Source: Acanthacorydalis orientalis
Taxonomy: Eukaryota > Arthropoda > Insecta > Megaloptera > Corydalidae
Direction: 5' to 3'
DNA length: 64,000 nucleotides
NCBI GenBank assembly: GCA_034766995.1
Contig: CM068323.1
Span: 22,828,346-22,892,345, forward strand
Of this stretch, positions 24,561 to 36,760 are shown piece after piece (the first letter of the stretch is position 1; the number at the start of each line of letters is the position of its first letter). A program made the position numbers and the translations under genes. The notes under the pieces were generated by a model that saw only the letters and a program-made list of their open reading frames with translations, searched no databases and was not told the origin of the DNA.

Positions 24561-25402
24561 AATGTTCCAGTGAAATAACCATAGGTATAATAAATAATAG
24601 TGATAATACCATACAGAAGTTCGTATGTAGATAGAGCAAGAGTAAAATATACATTACTTGTTTTCTATCTCACTCAGAATGCAAAAGTTTGTCAATAATT
24701 ATATATAAACAATAAGTTGTAACGGACATTGTCATAGCGTTTTGTTATTAAGCACAGATTTATTTTGTTTATAAGTATTATGTATGTAAATATTTTATAT
24801 GAAAAAAATTAAACAAACGCAGAGTTGCAGATACAAATTATTTATTTAAACCAGAAATAGAGATTTGGCTTTCAAACAAACATCAAATCTACATCTTGCT
24901 CATCAACACAAAATGTATCTTTTCTCTGATACTACTGTATGTTGTAACTTCTTTAATACATAAAATATATTCAATTTGTTCTTATCTATCTCGTAAATAC
25001 TAATTAAACTTTTCAACAAGATCCTGATAACGATACTTAATTATTTATAAGCATCAAATTTCTTATTACCGTCTTTGTTCCACATGTTTACACTCCAAGA
25101 TGAATAGGACTATAGGAAAAAAATATTAGCATTTCTCTTCATCTTTTATTCTAAGTTTTAGAGTGAAATTATCAGTCTATATTTATTATGTCAACGGAAA
25201 AAAATATGCATAATAATGAAATAAATATGGAGATAAAATTATAGAATACATAATGTACAAAAATGATTTGCAAATTAACACAAAATATTTCGTGAAATAT
25301 GTAAAATTTATAAAATTTTAATAAAGACGATGATGTTAATTCGTATCTTTAAAATAACTTTCAAGAGATAGATACTGAATGTATACATTAAAATTAATAC
25401 TT

Positions 25403-25420
25403 ATATATATATATATATAA
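25403..25420. repeat. (TA)9 microsatellite
   Basis: Short pure TA run followed by AATGTGTGTATG. Confidence 0.9.
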
Positions 25421-26019
25421 ATGTGTGTATGTATAATGCAGTAGTATGTATATGTAAATTATATCATATGTACTCAGTATGTTTATATTCATTATTTGAA
25501 AATGTACTTCTCTTTGTGTTGTATGTTGTTGTAAACGTAGAATTACCTAAATTAATTTCAAACACATCGTAAATACGTTGAGTGAGGTAAAGCAACTTTC
25601 CGTCGATATATTTTCTTATTTATATACGTAGAACTAACTCCCGTTGGCGTACTCTTAGAACTAGTACAAACATAAAGCAATTAAACACATGTATAAATAT
25701 AACATGCATTTAGTTTTAACGGAACATGGTTTATTTTCTTTCTTGTTACAGAATTTACATTATTCTTGACAGTATCTTTGTAAGATTTTAATTATATTCT
25801 TTTTTTAATACTGATAATGTTAAATGAGTGTACTTGAAGTGGTTAGTTTTTTTAGATTTTTCTATAACTGATTTTTTAAAAAGTTATAAAAACCATACTC
25901 TGTGTGAATTACCAGATCGATCGATGAGTTCTTGTATTTTTTGAACAAAACTGAAATGATGTATATTGTTTCCAATTATGAACGAATGTTTCTAGTCTTG
26001 AGATCCTGTTGATATGATC

Positions 26020-26185
26020 TTCTAGACGTTTTTATTTTTTTAGATCACTTCAGTTTCTATTTTCGACTAGTAGTAATAGAATATGTGTCATTTTTATTTT
26101 GTAGTTTTAGGTAATTCAGTTATCTTAACATACAAAATAGTTTTTTAAATTTCGCCTGAAGATGGTATAAGTGACGAAACTAGGA
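26020..26185. repeat. Dispersed repeat, copy 1 (TTTTAGATCACTT / CTGAAGA family)
   Basis: TTTTTTAGATCACTTCAG (about 26,036) resembles TTTTTAGATCACTTGCG at about 47,887. CCTGAAGATGG (26,155) with GACGAAAC (26,172) is the reverse-strand form of GTTTCGGTACGAG...GTCTTCAGG at 47,932-47,947. The two shared parts lie in opposite relative orientation here, as if one half were inverted. Three such sites exist in the window. I infer an old, low-copy interspersed element. Confidence 0.5.
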
Positions 26186-26300
26186 ATATAAAACAGAAAT
26201 TTAAATAATTTAAAAGGATAAAAATTACTAAGAGAAAATAATGTATGTAAAATATTCTTATTGATTGAAAGTAAGGATTTTTTTGTTCATATCGTTATTT

Positions 26301-26334
26301 AGAATTAAACATGAATTAGAATTAAACATGAATT
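26301..26334. repeat. 17-bp tandem duplication
   Basis: AGAATTAAACATGAATT occurs twice, back to back, without a mismatch. Confidence 0.95.
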
Positions 26335-26954
26335 AACAATACCCTTAATGACTAGAAAGTAAACACACACACACACTATATCGAAAACAGAATTTAATGA
26401 GATGTGGTAATCTTTAATAGTTAAGCTGTTGTTTACAAGTTATGAGAATATAAGTCTTGAATAAAATGGCACACGTGCTGAAATTAGTGGTGAAGAAGAG
26501 ATTCTCAAATAATACAACAGAACGAAGATTACCAGAACAACACATATATTCTATCATTATCAATAATTATCTGTCATATTACTGGCAATTAATTTAGCTC
26601 GCCAGTGTAGAAACTTTCAATTTTGATGTGAAATAATCATTACTTTTTCGATATCCATCTTAGTATTTCATAATTTCCCACAATAAAAAAATCTTATCGA
26701 AACAGTGTGCATTGTTAAAAAAAAAGAGTTATTTTATTAAAAACCACTGATGAAATATTTTCGTTGGTCGTTATAAAATTCATGGAAATAAATTGGAAAA
26801 ATGTCAACGATATTTTCATATAATTAGTGATGTAAACTAATGTATAGGTCGTCCACATATATGCATACTTGGTAGGAGGATGTCGTTTCATGCTAATTCT
26901 ACACCCGAACACGATCGTTGGAAATTGTCAAATGTACAGAAATTTCAACAATGT

Positions 26955-27110
26955 TACGACATTCCCTCTAATACACGTAACATCGTTTCAAGGAACATTC
27001 CAGACATAATGTATTTGATTGAATATTACCGGGAAAATGTTATTTTGAAACAGAGTTCTAACATATTTGTTTAACGTACAATAATAATCGATCAAAGTTT
27101 TAGGTTAAAA
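26955..27110. repeat. Dispersed repeat pair, member A
   Basis: It shares an ordered set of words with 43,200-43,390: CTCTA, ACATTCC/ACCATTC, ATAATG, TTTGATTGAATATTA (15 identical bases at about 27,013), AATGTTATT, GAAACAG, TAACATATTT, and then CAAAGTTTTAGGTTA against AAAAGTTTTAAGTTGA. Same orientation in both. The 64-codon frame over member A is not preserved in member B, so coding is unlikely. Family unknown; probably an old interspersed repeat. Confidence 0.7.
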
Positions 27111-27149
27111 AAAAAGGTGTTATATTTTTATTCACGAATTGAATACATA

Positions 27150-27170
27150 TACACACACACACACACATAT
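27150..27170. repeat. Compound (AC)8-(AT)n microsatellite
   Basis: ACACACAC run passing into ATATAT; on the other strand this is the same TA-to-TG order seen at other compound sites. Confidence 0.9.
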
Positions 27171-27689
27171 ATGTATAAAATATTATCTCCGATACTTATA
27201 AAGTATGTTTAAATTATCTACAAAAATTGTATGAATCAATTATAGAAATAATTTTTGATTTTTAGTGAGTGTAATAGATGTGGCATTAGCAACAAATGTA
27301 ATATAATTCATGGAATTTTTCTAGAATGCAATTAAGTTTTGTTTAAATTTTAATTAATAGTATTTTATTTACTGTAAATTAAATTTTAATCTATATTTAC
27401 TCCACTGTGAGTTTTCTAATTAGAATTGAATATATATTTGGAAAAAATGTGTGATCCATAGCGAGTAAAGAGTTGTTTGTGAAAATAAATATAGTAACAG
27501 TTCCAAAAATTATAATTGTTGCATGTAAATAAATTTAAGTTAGTTTCTTTTTCCAAAAAGAATGAGTTTAAGTAAATGCGTTTCTATTTATGTACATAGT
27601 TTAAATATTTTATTGACTTTCAAAAACAATTAAATTCGAAATAGTTAAAACATTCGTCAATTTCTGTTTCTAACATTAGAAATGTTCGG

Positions 27690-28140
27690 CAAACCTGATA
27701 AATATTTCATACGACGCCACAAATTCATTACACAACGTTTGTAATAGCATTATCGTCACGATTGTACGATGCGTCTACATCCGAAATCTCGTCTAACCAC
27801 ACTCCATGACTGATTGGAATCCCAGAACCCTTGCTGTGTCGCGGGTCATTTTTTTAACTGCCGTTCCGTCAGAATTACCGTGGCCCTACAGCTGCTCCAG
27901 TATTAACAAGATCACGTTTGGATTTTACTAGCTCCAGGGAGTGCGGCGTGGTATGTAATACGATGGGCGGAATAAGAGAGCGGAACGGGAAAATGATGCC
28001 GCAATAAGAGATCATGCGTGACATCCGGTAATTGAGTTTCCAAAACATGAACTACAGCGTAGAGGGCGAACGATGTATCGTACAGGACGTTCGATGTAAA
28101 AAAATCAACGGGAAAACAACCCAATGGAATTTTGTGCGTA
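27690..28140. other. G+C-richer island, candidate conserved non-coding or old coding fragment
   Basis: This is among the least AT-rich segments, with TTGCTGTGTCGCGGGTC, GAGTGCGGCGTGG and GATGGGCGGAATAAG. On the reverse strand an open frame of 70 codons (28,124-27,912) reads a varied, non-repetitive protein with many Leu, His, Ser and Pro, starting MGCFPVDFFTSNVL. I do not recognise it. There is no splice acceptor or donor I would defend at its ends, and it starts abruptly between AT-rich flanks. It may be a fragment of an old mobile element, an exon, or regulatory DNA. Confidence 0.3.
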
Positions 28141-28618
28141 TGTGTGCATGTACGTTGTTTTTTTTCCTAACGAAAAAATGATTTTAACAGATTGGGGTGG
28201 TCAGTGAATAAGCTGAAATTTTTACTTTTTCGTACTATCGAATAAAAATATTATTTGCATTTTTATATTTATACTTCTTTAATTAATAATCATATATAGT
28301 CACAAAAGTATTGTATCGTCAAATTATAAACATTTAAAAAAAACAGATTAAATTAATTATTATTTATTTGAGAATTAACAAAGGCAGTTTATAAGCATGG
28401 TAGTCATAATCAACCATTAATCCATAAAGTCGAGACTAATGACAATATGATTGAAGATACAGTTAATTTTGTTGTTTTTTTAGGTTTTAAAATAAATTCC
28501 AATAATTTTGCATTAAACTTTTTGTATGATAAAGCAATACGTTTAAAGTTGCTACTAATTGTGTTTGTAAACCATATATATGTTTATTTGGATGTTGTTT
28601 ATATTTAAAAAGAAAAAA

Positions 28619-28619
<1 letters not shown>

Positions 28620-28661
<42 letters not shown>
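28620..28661. repeat. (TA)21 microsatellite
   Basis: Pure TA run between AAAAAAGT and CAATCGAAAAGG. Confidence 0.95.
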
Positions 28662-28665
<4 letters not shown>

Positions 28666-28763
28666 CGAAAAGGAAAAAAATGTACATATTTTATTCAAAA
28701 TTCCATGTCATGTATAAGAATCCTGAAATATATTTAAATTGTTTAAAAATATAATTTTATATT

Positions 28764-28785
28764 CAACTCTTCGATAATCAAACTA

Positions 28786-28841
<56 letters not shown>

Positions 28842-28865
28842 TAATTTGATTATCAAAGGGTTGAG
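28764..28865. repeat. (TA)26 tract flanked by an inverted repeat
   Basis: Left flank CAACTCTTCGATAATCAAAC (28,764 on) and right flank TTTGATTATCAAAGGGTTGA (28,844 on) are imperfect reverse complements over about 25 bp, each joined to the TA run by TAAGATA / ATCTTA. The whole 100 bp could fold into one stem because (TA)n is itself self-complementary. This is a small foldback or MITE-like architecture; no clear target-site duplication was found. Confidence 0.85.
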
Positions 28866-29684
28866 ATCGATGTTTGTTATTCAAGCATTGTTAGATTGTG
28901 TTAAGTCAATGAATTCGATAATACTGTGGTGTTACATTCTGTAAGTCTGAACTTGAATAGCTCTACACATGACTAACTTGTTGAACAAGGAAGAAGATTA
29001 GTTTTGTAGACTGCATTCACTAATTAACATAAAATTGAATCCAACTTCGTAGAATGAAATGATTTATACGAGTTTCAGTTGGTATAAACGACTGTATAAT
29101 ATACGTTGTACCATTTAAATAGCCTTTACATATATTTTTTTATGAGATTCTATTCAAAACTTATTAATAATTTTAATAAATTTACGATTGAGAATTAATG
29201 AAATATTAAAGTAATGAAGCACAAACGAAACGAAAATGAGAAATATTTATTTAACTACTTAATTAAAAATCATAAACTTTATTACTGTATATATTAGAGT
29301 GATATTTATTTTTGAAGTTTAAATTTCTTTCGAGTAGTTGAGTATTATCTTTCAGTGGCTCTTAAATTACTGATATTGAAATTTTAGTTTAATCGAATAA
29401 CAAATGATGATTAGAACTCAAATTTGAAAAAAATACAAATCGGAAAACATGGCTTAGTTAGTATACTTATAGAAATAAATCAAAATGCCTTACATTAATT
29501 TCTTTTATATGAACAAGCAATTGATAGGAAAGTATTAGTACAAATTTCATCAAAATATTTTGTAATGCAATCGAGACTTTTAAATATTATTCAATTTAAA
29601 GAGACTAGCTTGAAATTTAATAGAAAATATACCGTGACAGACTTTCTGAAAATTGAGAAAAAATCTTTTACAAATAAGAGCCAG

Positions 29685-29709
29685 TATATATATATATATA
29701 TATATATAT

Positions 29710-29754
<45 letters not shown>
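29685..29754. repeat. Interrupted (TA)n tract
   Basis: Two TA runs separated by a single AACA break at about 29,710. Confidence 0.94.
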
Positions 29755-29757
<3 letters not shown>

Positions 29758-30877
29758 CGTATGTGCCGATATAGCTATTGTCAAAAATATATAAAATTAT
29801 ATACAATCTATATTTGAAAAAAAAGGATAAAATTAAGTGCCCGAATATGAATACAACAAAGAAAATTGTAGGATTGCGTGAGAATATAATATGGACAAAT
29901 ATAATAACTGTATGTTTACTTCATTTCTTTTGTGATGTAGTTGTGTACGAAAACATAAAACGAAATAATATTAAATTAAAAGAGAACTGTAATATTTTTC
30001 TCTATTCATACTGAATACAAACTGTTTTATTTAAGTAATCGTTATTTATGCATGCATATCTATAGTACGAGAATTGATTATGAAGATGAGATATTAATGA
30101 ATAAAAATAACAACAAAATAATACCTAATGAACATTGTTTACATTTTTTCTTTTCAGTAACATTTATATGTGAAATCATCTAACTGTTCGGTAAAAAATT
30201 GATTTCTTCCTTAATAATATTTTCATTGTTTTGAAAATATATCCTTACTGTGCAATAATAATTTTCTTACGTATTGAACAAAAATCAAATTGAAAAATCC
30301 GTTCATCTATGTCATTAGTTTATCTGTCTGATGATCTTTGAAAAGAATGAACTGAATTCGTTCAATGAAAACGAACCAATTGAATCAAAAAATCAATCGA
30401 CAAATACGTTAACTTTATTTGAACTGTCATCTTGTTAAGAAAACAACTTATTTAAATGCAAATAAAATACTTTCGTATAAAATATATGCGAGGAATTGTC
30501 ATTTTGAGACACATTTATTGTTTTGAATTTCGTGCGACGCTGCGAATAAATTGTGTTCGGATCGATAACGTAATGAATCATTGGAATTCATTTCAAATGA
30601 AACTTTAATTGACATTCCTGGTTTAAAATTACGTATTTTATTTTGATTAGTTTTACCAAAGACGAATATTTCAGTGATATTGTTTCTACTGTTTCATTTA
30701 ATACTATTTTTATATAATTTCTATTTTTTTTTGTCTTTTGTGCCTACAATAATGTATTATTTTATTAACATTATCAAGTATTAAACATTCTTACAAAATA
30801 TGTTCTCTAATTTTCTATTTAGATTTTTTAAATCAAATTATTAATTGTATTAAATGTATGATTAGAATAAATAATTG

Positions 30878-30879
<2 letters not shown>
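29755..30879. other. AT-rich non-coding DNA
   Basis: The 78-codon frame 29,778-30,014 is Lys/Ile/Asn-rich and unremarkable. No other signal seen. Confidence 0.6.

Positions 30880-30921
<42 letters not shown>
30880..30921. repeat. (TA)20 microsatellite
   Basis: Pure TA run between ATTGTAA and TTGTGTGG. Confidence 0.95.
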
Positions 30922-30924
<3 letters not shown>

Positions 30925-31139
30925 GTGGACTCGATATATACTTTTGATTATTTGAGATTATTTAGGAAATAAAATTCGGGAAAAAATTGTAAGAGTTGAT
31001 GATTTGTTTTCTTTTTATATATTTATTAAGAATTGTAAAGAAATGTCTAATATCGTTCGGTTAAACAGTTTAGTTAAGAATCATATATTTTTACATACTT
31101 ATTTATGAAAAAATTCAAACGTAAAAATAAAATCGATTC

Positions 31140-31650
31140 ACTAAAAATTTACAAGTAACGCATATAGCGAACGATATAAATATTCCGAACCGACACATCT
31201 TCCGAAATACTGTTTACATACAGTAAAATTTCGCATCCGCTCGTAAAATAATTTCTATCGCAGGAAAACAAAACTATAATGTATTTACCGCAGATGAAAG
31301 TTCAGAGAACGCCAGCACTAAGATAATATTTTCAACAGATTTTCAATCTCGTCGACTCGAGGGAGTTTCGAGAACGAGTGTAGAACGTAAACGTCGAAAT
31401 ATGTAATACGGATATATCTATTCCATTTCTGTGCTGCCAACGAAATTTGAATACTGAAGATTGATTTCGTTTAAATGTGGATTTTATCTAACTTTATGAT
31501 GCAGGTCAGATGCAGATGGTCCATGTAGTGGAGAGGGATCGATGCTGACGCCCGTTGCGACGCCGATCGTTATCCAGAACCGACTCAATAGTGAAACGTC
31601 AATGATACGTTTATGTTTTATTCATCGGATTAAATGTTGTGAGATTGTGT
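31140..31650. other. CG-rich island, candidate regulatory element
   Basis: Dense in CG and mixed sequence: GAGAACGCCAGCACTAAG, TCGTCGACTCGAGGGAG, GCTGACGCCCGTTGCGACGC, CAGAACCGACTCAATAG. All six frames close quickly, arguing against a coding exon. Isolation between very AT-rich flanks suggests a conserved enhancer or a non-coding exon. Nothing identifies which gene it would serve. Confidence 0.35.
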
Positions 31651-32099
31651 GTTTCAAAAGAAGTTCCTCACTTTTTTCGTCGAGAACAGTATAGTTTCTC
31701 TTTATATATTTTTGATTAATTATTTCTTATGATCACAAATCACATTTACATTTATTATTAATTTGTTATCATTCTGAAAAGATGAATTGTAATTGTTCAT
31801 TTTACTGACAGACCGAAAAATAAAATATGAACAATACAAGTGAACAATTAATAAAAAAATATTGAAATTTTCTTAAGAGATATATTTTTTATACCGAATT
31901 TAATTTTTCATTAAATTCTTTTAAAAATTCCTCTTAGTTCTTACATATTTCATTTTTAATTTCGAAACTATTGTCAAACATAAACTATAATATTAAATTA
32001 AATAATATTCGTCAGATTCCATCACAAATTCGAATAAAACGACTTTAAATGTCTCGGAAAAACATATATTTATGTACACTTTCTCACATCTATACAACT

Positions 32100-32330
32100 T
32101 ACACTAAAACCTGTTGACTGACAACGAAGCTGTACAAATAGCTATGCGGTCCAGATGTGACTCTGTCAACCTCCAATTTCCCATCTCCGTAACGTAGTTA
32201 CATTCCAGTACGTCTTTGTGCATGCATGATGCCAATGTCAGACAGGAGACAATGGGTGTTGGGAACACAGAAGAACACACGAAGACATGACAAATCTGTT
32301 CAATGCTAAGGAACAGTTGTCTGTTATACT
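32100..32330. other. G+C-richer island
   Basis: Contains GTAACGTAGTTAC (palindromic), TGCATGCATGATGCC and GTCAGACAGGAGACAATG. No ORF. Similar in character to the island at 31.14-31.65 kb, 0.5 kb upstream; the two may belong to one regulatory region. Confidence 0.3.
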
Positions 32331-32977
32331 GCTTATTTCCAACGATTTAATTAATTGAATTTAATTGACTTATGTCTGTGGTAATAGTTTTTCTTTAATA
32401 CCATTCCTCTCAAATCAATAATTAGCTCATTTTCTTTAAGGTTATTTTTAATTTACAAACATGCCGACTATAAAGTAATGAAATTAAATTAATGCATTCA
32501 AACAAAGAATAAAATGTGAAATAATTTAAGGTTTTCATTAGTTATTTTTTGACAGAAATATGTTTCTACAGTTAAATTTATGAATAGAACTGTCAGTAGT
32601 TTATCTTCAATATTTTATTTATTTATCTCAATCAATAATTTATCTACGATTTTCTAGTGAATCTTATTTCTACATTATTTTGATTTTAAAATCATTTAAA
32701 GAACAATTTCAAAAGAATAAAGTGATGAAAATATATATTTTGTAGCTAGAAAAGTATAAAATCAATATATGGATTTTAAATAGTAGCTAAAATTAATACT
32801 ATTTTTATCAAAGAGCTTATGTTAGGTTTAATAAATTTTAAAACGTTCACAATACTTTTCTGGAGGCTATAAATTATGAAGTTTATGAAATATTGAAGTG
32901 CAATTATTTTATTTATATTATTATATATGAAATGGATATATTTTATATATTATTAGATTGTTAATGAAAAATTGTCA

Positions 32978-32980
<3 letters not shown>
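32331..32980. other. AT-rich non-coding DNA
   Basis: No signal beyond A/T homopolymers. Confidence 0.6.

Positions 32981-33039
<59 letters not shown>
32981..33039. repeat. (TA)29 microsatellite
   Basis: Long uninterrupted TA run ending in CATTAACACAAATACACA. Confidence 0.95.
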
Positions 33040-33041
<2 letters not shown>

Positions 33042-33109
33042 TAACACAAATACACATACACTAGATAAACAATTAAATCATCTCATTTAGATTTTCTCGA
33101 AGAAGGCAA

Positions 33110-33245
33110 AAAAAACGATCGACGTGACATATAAGATAATCGTCATGACAACGACTAAGCTTGCATACCGGGGACGATAGAGATCTCAGTGTGCTGTACA
33201 CTTCGATCTGCGCCGTTTATTCTTCCAATGTCCCCACACGATTCA
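33110..33245. other. Small G+C-richer island between two (TA)n tracts
   Basis: Contains GCATACCGGGGACGATAG and, at about 33,187, CTCAGTGTGCTG, a fair match to the insect initiator TCAGTY, but with no TATA box 30 bp upstream. Recorded as a weak promoter-like site. Confidence 0.25.
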
Positions 33246-33300
33246 TTTAAGTAATTTTCACATACTGTACAGTTTACATACTTTACATATGCACATACAT

Positions 33301-33303
33301 ATG

Positions 33304-33334
<31 letters not shown>

Positions 33335-33352
33335 ATATATATATATACATAT
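33301..33352. repeat. Interrupted (TA)n tract
   Basis: Two TA runs separated by TGTATGTA; the ends (ACATACATATG / ACATATAATAT) keep the CATA edge seen at other tracts. Confidence 0.92.
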
Positions 33353-34166
33353 AATATTGTATCAATTATTTTACTGTTTTAAATAGTAATCCACTGTCAT
33401 GCGAATTATTCGGAGTAATTTAGTAACATTTCTATTTGAGTTTATTTGAACGAAAGCCATTGATGTTTAAATCTAATGTATTATTTTGTTTAAACAAAAA
33501 AAATATTTATTAATATATTTAATTCAGTAATTCAATACATACATAAGATGTATGTTAGAAATTATAAGATGAAATAGAAGAACGATAAGGTAGAATCGAA
33601 AAGAAACACTAGTTAGAAATATTCATTCGTAAATGAATTTGTCACTCTCCCTTAATTAAACATTTTTTTTGTCAATTTAAAAAAGTTCAAGAATTGATTA
33701 TTGATTAGTTTTGATTAATTTTAAAACGAAATTCGGTGAAGATTCAGCGAGTCATTTTCAGGGAGATAGTGAGCATAAAAATCTCACTAAAAACATCATT
33801 TTCTGTTTGTAACAACAAAGGAACAATGTAACCTTACGTTAAGGTTAGCAGATTTATTTTTTAAACGTATTCTTCTTATCAACTTTTTTCTAAGGGGCTA
33901 TATTATTTAGAACACACAAACAACACCACAATATTGGACTCACTTCCCAGAGTATATGCTTTAGATCATAAAAAATAAAAATATGAGTTTATTTAAAGTT
34001 TTTTTTTTATTTATTCAAACTAAACAGATATTGGAAAACATTTTAAAGTATTAAAAAATATGTAAAATGTTTAATTTCTTCATATATCCTCGATATCCTT
34101 GAGAAATAAAACACCTTCTAGGATTATTCATTGGTTAGTTATGAATTTTAATACTTTTATGATAGG

Positions 34167-34169
<3 letters not shown>
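33353..34169. other. AT-rich non-coding DNA
   Basis: No gene. CCTTACGTTAAGGTTAGC at about 33,832 holds a short self-complementary CTTACGTTAAG motif. Confidence 0.55.

Positions 34170-34208
<39 letters not shown>
34170..34208. repeat. (AT)19 microsatellite
   Basis: Pure run between GGAA and TTGTTTGTGTC. Confidence 0.95.
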
Positions 34209-34212
<4 letters not shown>

Positions 34213-34569
34213 TGTGTCAAAAACATTAAAATAGATAACTACTGTTGTTAATCCTAATTTTTTTACTATACTTGTGAGAACATTTAGAGGCGAGTAAAGA
34301 AGTTTAGTAGTTTGTAAACATTTTAAAGTGTTTTATAAATAATTTGAGCAATATATGCATATATATATATACCTTTTATGTTACTATTTTATTGAATATT
34401 ATTTTATAGAAAACAAAATATCAATGTGTTTGTAATATCAAGCTGGTAAATATATGATTATTGAAATATGCAATATTCCAGTAATGTGTTCATTGACATA
34501 TGTTTTATTTGTATAATGTTTATTTGATTAAATATGTTAATTATTTATTTCAATATTTAAATATGAACA

Positions 34570-35080
34570 TCCTATGAATAAATGTTATTTAGTAACAATA
34601 GTGCGTTTTTCAAAAACGCACTCACTGTATCCCACGCATAAGTATTTTATTTGTAGTAAATATTTCAATACAATTTGTTTAATCGAATCGATGCGACACG
34701 TACATAAAATAGTTAATCATATCGTATGCGTCGAAGTTACACGCGTCGCATGTTTCTCGTCTTCTTTCAACAATATAGAAATGTTAAGAGAATGGTAGCA
34801 GTATTCCGAAGAGTCTATTGAGACTCTTTTAAACTGTTCTGCTGTAGAATGTTATCGTTGTCAAAGTTTATGATACTGCGTATCCCTGTTTTTCAATTGT
34901 TATTATCCTGTTTACTCTTTTTGGTTATGGCCGTGTAGCAAAGATGAAAGCTATAAAAAGCGGCTCGGTTCGACTATTGGTTTAAATGGCACGAACACGA
35001 ATTGAATCGATCGAAATTTCGGATTATTCAACTTTAATGCTGTTCTTTTTCGAATACGTTTTATCACGATCACTCGATGT
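34570..35080 (+). promoter_or_regulatory. Island with strong TATA box, candidate core promoter
   Basis: TATAAAAAG at 34,952-34,960 is followed by CGGCTCGGTTCGAC. Upstream is GGCCGTGTAGCAAAG; downstream is GAATCGATCGAAATTTCGG. The island is CG-rich relative to its flanks. The 74-codon frame at 34,574-34,798 upstream has no recognised product. No consensus initiator lies about 30 bp after the TATA box (the region reads CTATTGGTTTAAATGG), so the promoter call is tentative and the transcript unknown. Confidence 0.35.
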
Positions 35081-35788
35081 AATTATTAAGAATTAACTTG
35101 AAGGAAAATAAACAGTTAAAGTAAGCCTTTTTATTATAACATTATTTTAATTAGTGATTTCAATGCTTTTTTTCAGTTAAATTGTAATTAGACGCACGCC
35201 GATAGAGTACAGTTTCTCAATTTGGTGGAATGTAAAGTAATCTTTTAAACGATGTTTGCGTTTTAGATTACTTTTTAAATTCATATTTATACGGGAGATT
35301 TCGTGATTGGAAAAGTTTTTTATACAAACATGATTTGAATACAAAAGTAATTAAATTTTTAAGTAGGGCGATATTCTTTTTAAAATAAAATTAAATAATC
35401 TATGAAAAGAATTAATTTCTATTTTATTTCTTTCAGGACAAAGACAATGGACAAGTTTCCTTTACTTTATAACGTTTTTACCTTAATGATATATCAAATA
35501 TTTTACAGAATATAATCTAATGTGTTTGCATATATAACTTTTAAAGAAATTTTTAATGCTTCGATTTGTTTCTCTCCTTATTTTTAATTTGGCGTCCCAA
35601 AAATGCACAGTACAGTTTTTTTCATATGCTATTAATTAAATTTTATAATTTATACATACAGTATGTCTGAAATAATATTGTTTCAATAAACAGTACATTT
35701 TCTTTCTCGTATAAAGTGATTTGAAATTTAATAAACTTAGATTAACTATTATAAATTGAGAGATGTTAATGTTCTGAAATTTATTTAG

Positions 35789-35792
<4 letters not shown>
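35081..35792. other. AT-rich non-coding DNA
   Basis: No gene. The 12-nt match to the start of miR-1 at 35,226 is discussed among the rejected items. Confidence 0.55.

Positions 35793-35833
<41 letters not shown>
35793..35833. repeat. (TA)20 microsatellite
   Basis: Pure TA run after AGTATG. Confidence 0.95.
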
Positions 35834-35838
<5 letters not shown>

Positions 35839-36035
35839 TATCATAATATAATACTTATAAAATCAATGACAACCAGCTGAAATATTGAAAGCATAATGGA
35901 GGTATGAAAAACGATAGAAAAATTAAATAAATTAATAGAGAAACTAAAATTATATCATTGTTTTATATTAAAATTATTTTTAAGAAAAATGATTATTAAA
36001 ATTATTTTCTAGTTGAATATATAATTTATAACTTA

Positions 36036-36039
<4 letters not shown>

Positions 36040-36082
<43 letters not shown>

Positions 36083-36096
36083 GTGTGTGTGTGTGT
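36040..36096. repeat. Compound (TA)20-(TG)7 microsatellite
   Basis: TA run, AATG, then a TG run ending in TCTGTCTATAAGG. Confidence 0.94.
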
Positions 36097-36299
36097 CTGT
36101 CTATAAGGAAAGGAGATTATATATGTTATTTTTATAAAATATCTCAGAAGATTAATAAAGTTTATTGGAAAATATATAAATTGTGTAAAAATAAATTTGT
36201 TCAAAGTTCAGTACTTCGTATAAGCTTTTATAAAAGTTATTTGTTTATAAAGCACGTATTATATTATCATTATTGTATATTTTTTTTATAGTTTATCAT

Positions 36300-36760
36300 A
36301 AAAAGTATCTATTCTATATAGAGAACCGGATGGCGTAGCGTTGATTAAAAAAGAATCAATTCGCGCTTAACAAAGACCATTTTGTTATCTTAATTGAACA
36401 CTGCGATGAATTGAAAAAAAAGCATGCTGAAAAAACAGTCTGATTCAGCCTCTGGCTGAAAAGCCAACGTTTACGGATGTTTCGTCCTGGCATCGCTGCA
36501 ACGATCAAATTCATTTCTCTCGGGAGCTAGCCGGTAATTTATCATCACCCATATCTCTCGCACAGCGCGTGTCTCTCCATAGTATTTTCTGTATAGTATA
36601 CAGTGTAAGCGTTCGCGAGGTGGTGAGTGGAAGGTACCACTTTGTAAGGACGAGATTTACTACAAAGGAGGCATCATCAAAAATGTATTATCCTTGATAA
36701 CCTCAAAGAGTGCGGAGGTGGGCTTAGGATGACGTTGACAACCGAACTCATTCGAATGTA
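36300..36760 (+). promoter_or_regulatory. G+C-richer island with donor-like site, candidate non-coding first exon
   Basis: The segment is mixed and CG-bearing, for example CTCGGGAGCTAGCCGG, TCGCACAGCGCGTGTCTC and GTTCGCGAGGTGGTGAGTGG. GTGAGT at 36,623-36,628 follows GAGGTG and is a good match to a U1-dependent donor. A TATAG/CAGTG pair lies just upstream (36,594-36,604), but the two are too close together for a TATA-initiator pair. No long open frame exists, so any exon here would be untranslated. Downstream GTGCGGAGGTGGGCTTAGG (about 36,710) is also unusual for this window. Confidence 0.35.

Noticed and set aside
35226..35237. miR-1-like start (TGGAATGTAAAG)
   Set aside because: The match stops after 12 nt, and the flanks do not supply a complementary arm for a precursor hairpin.
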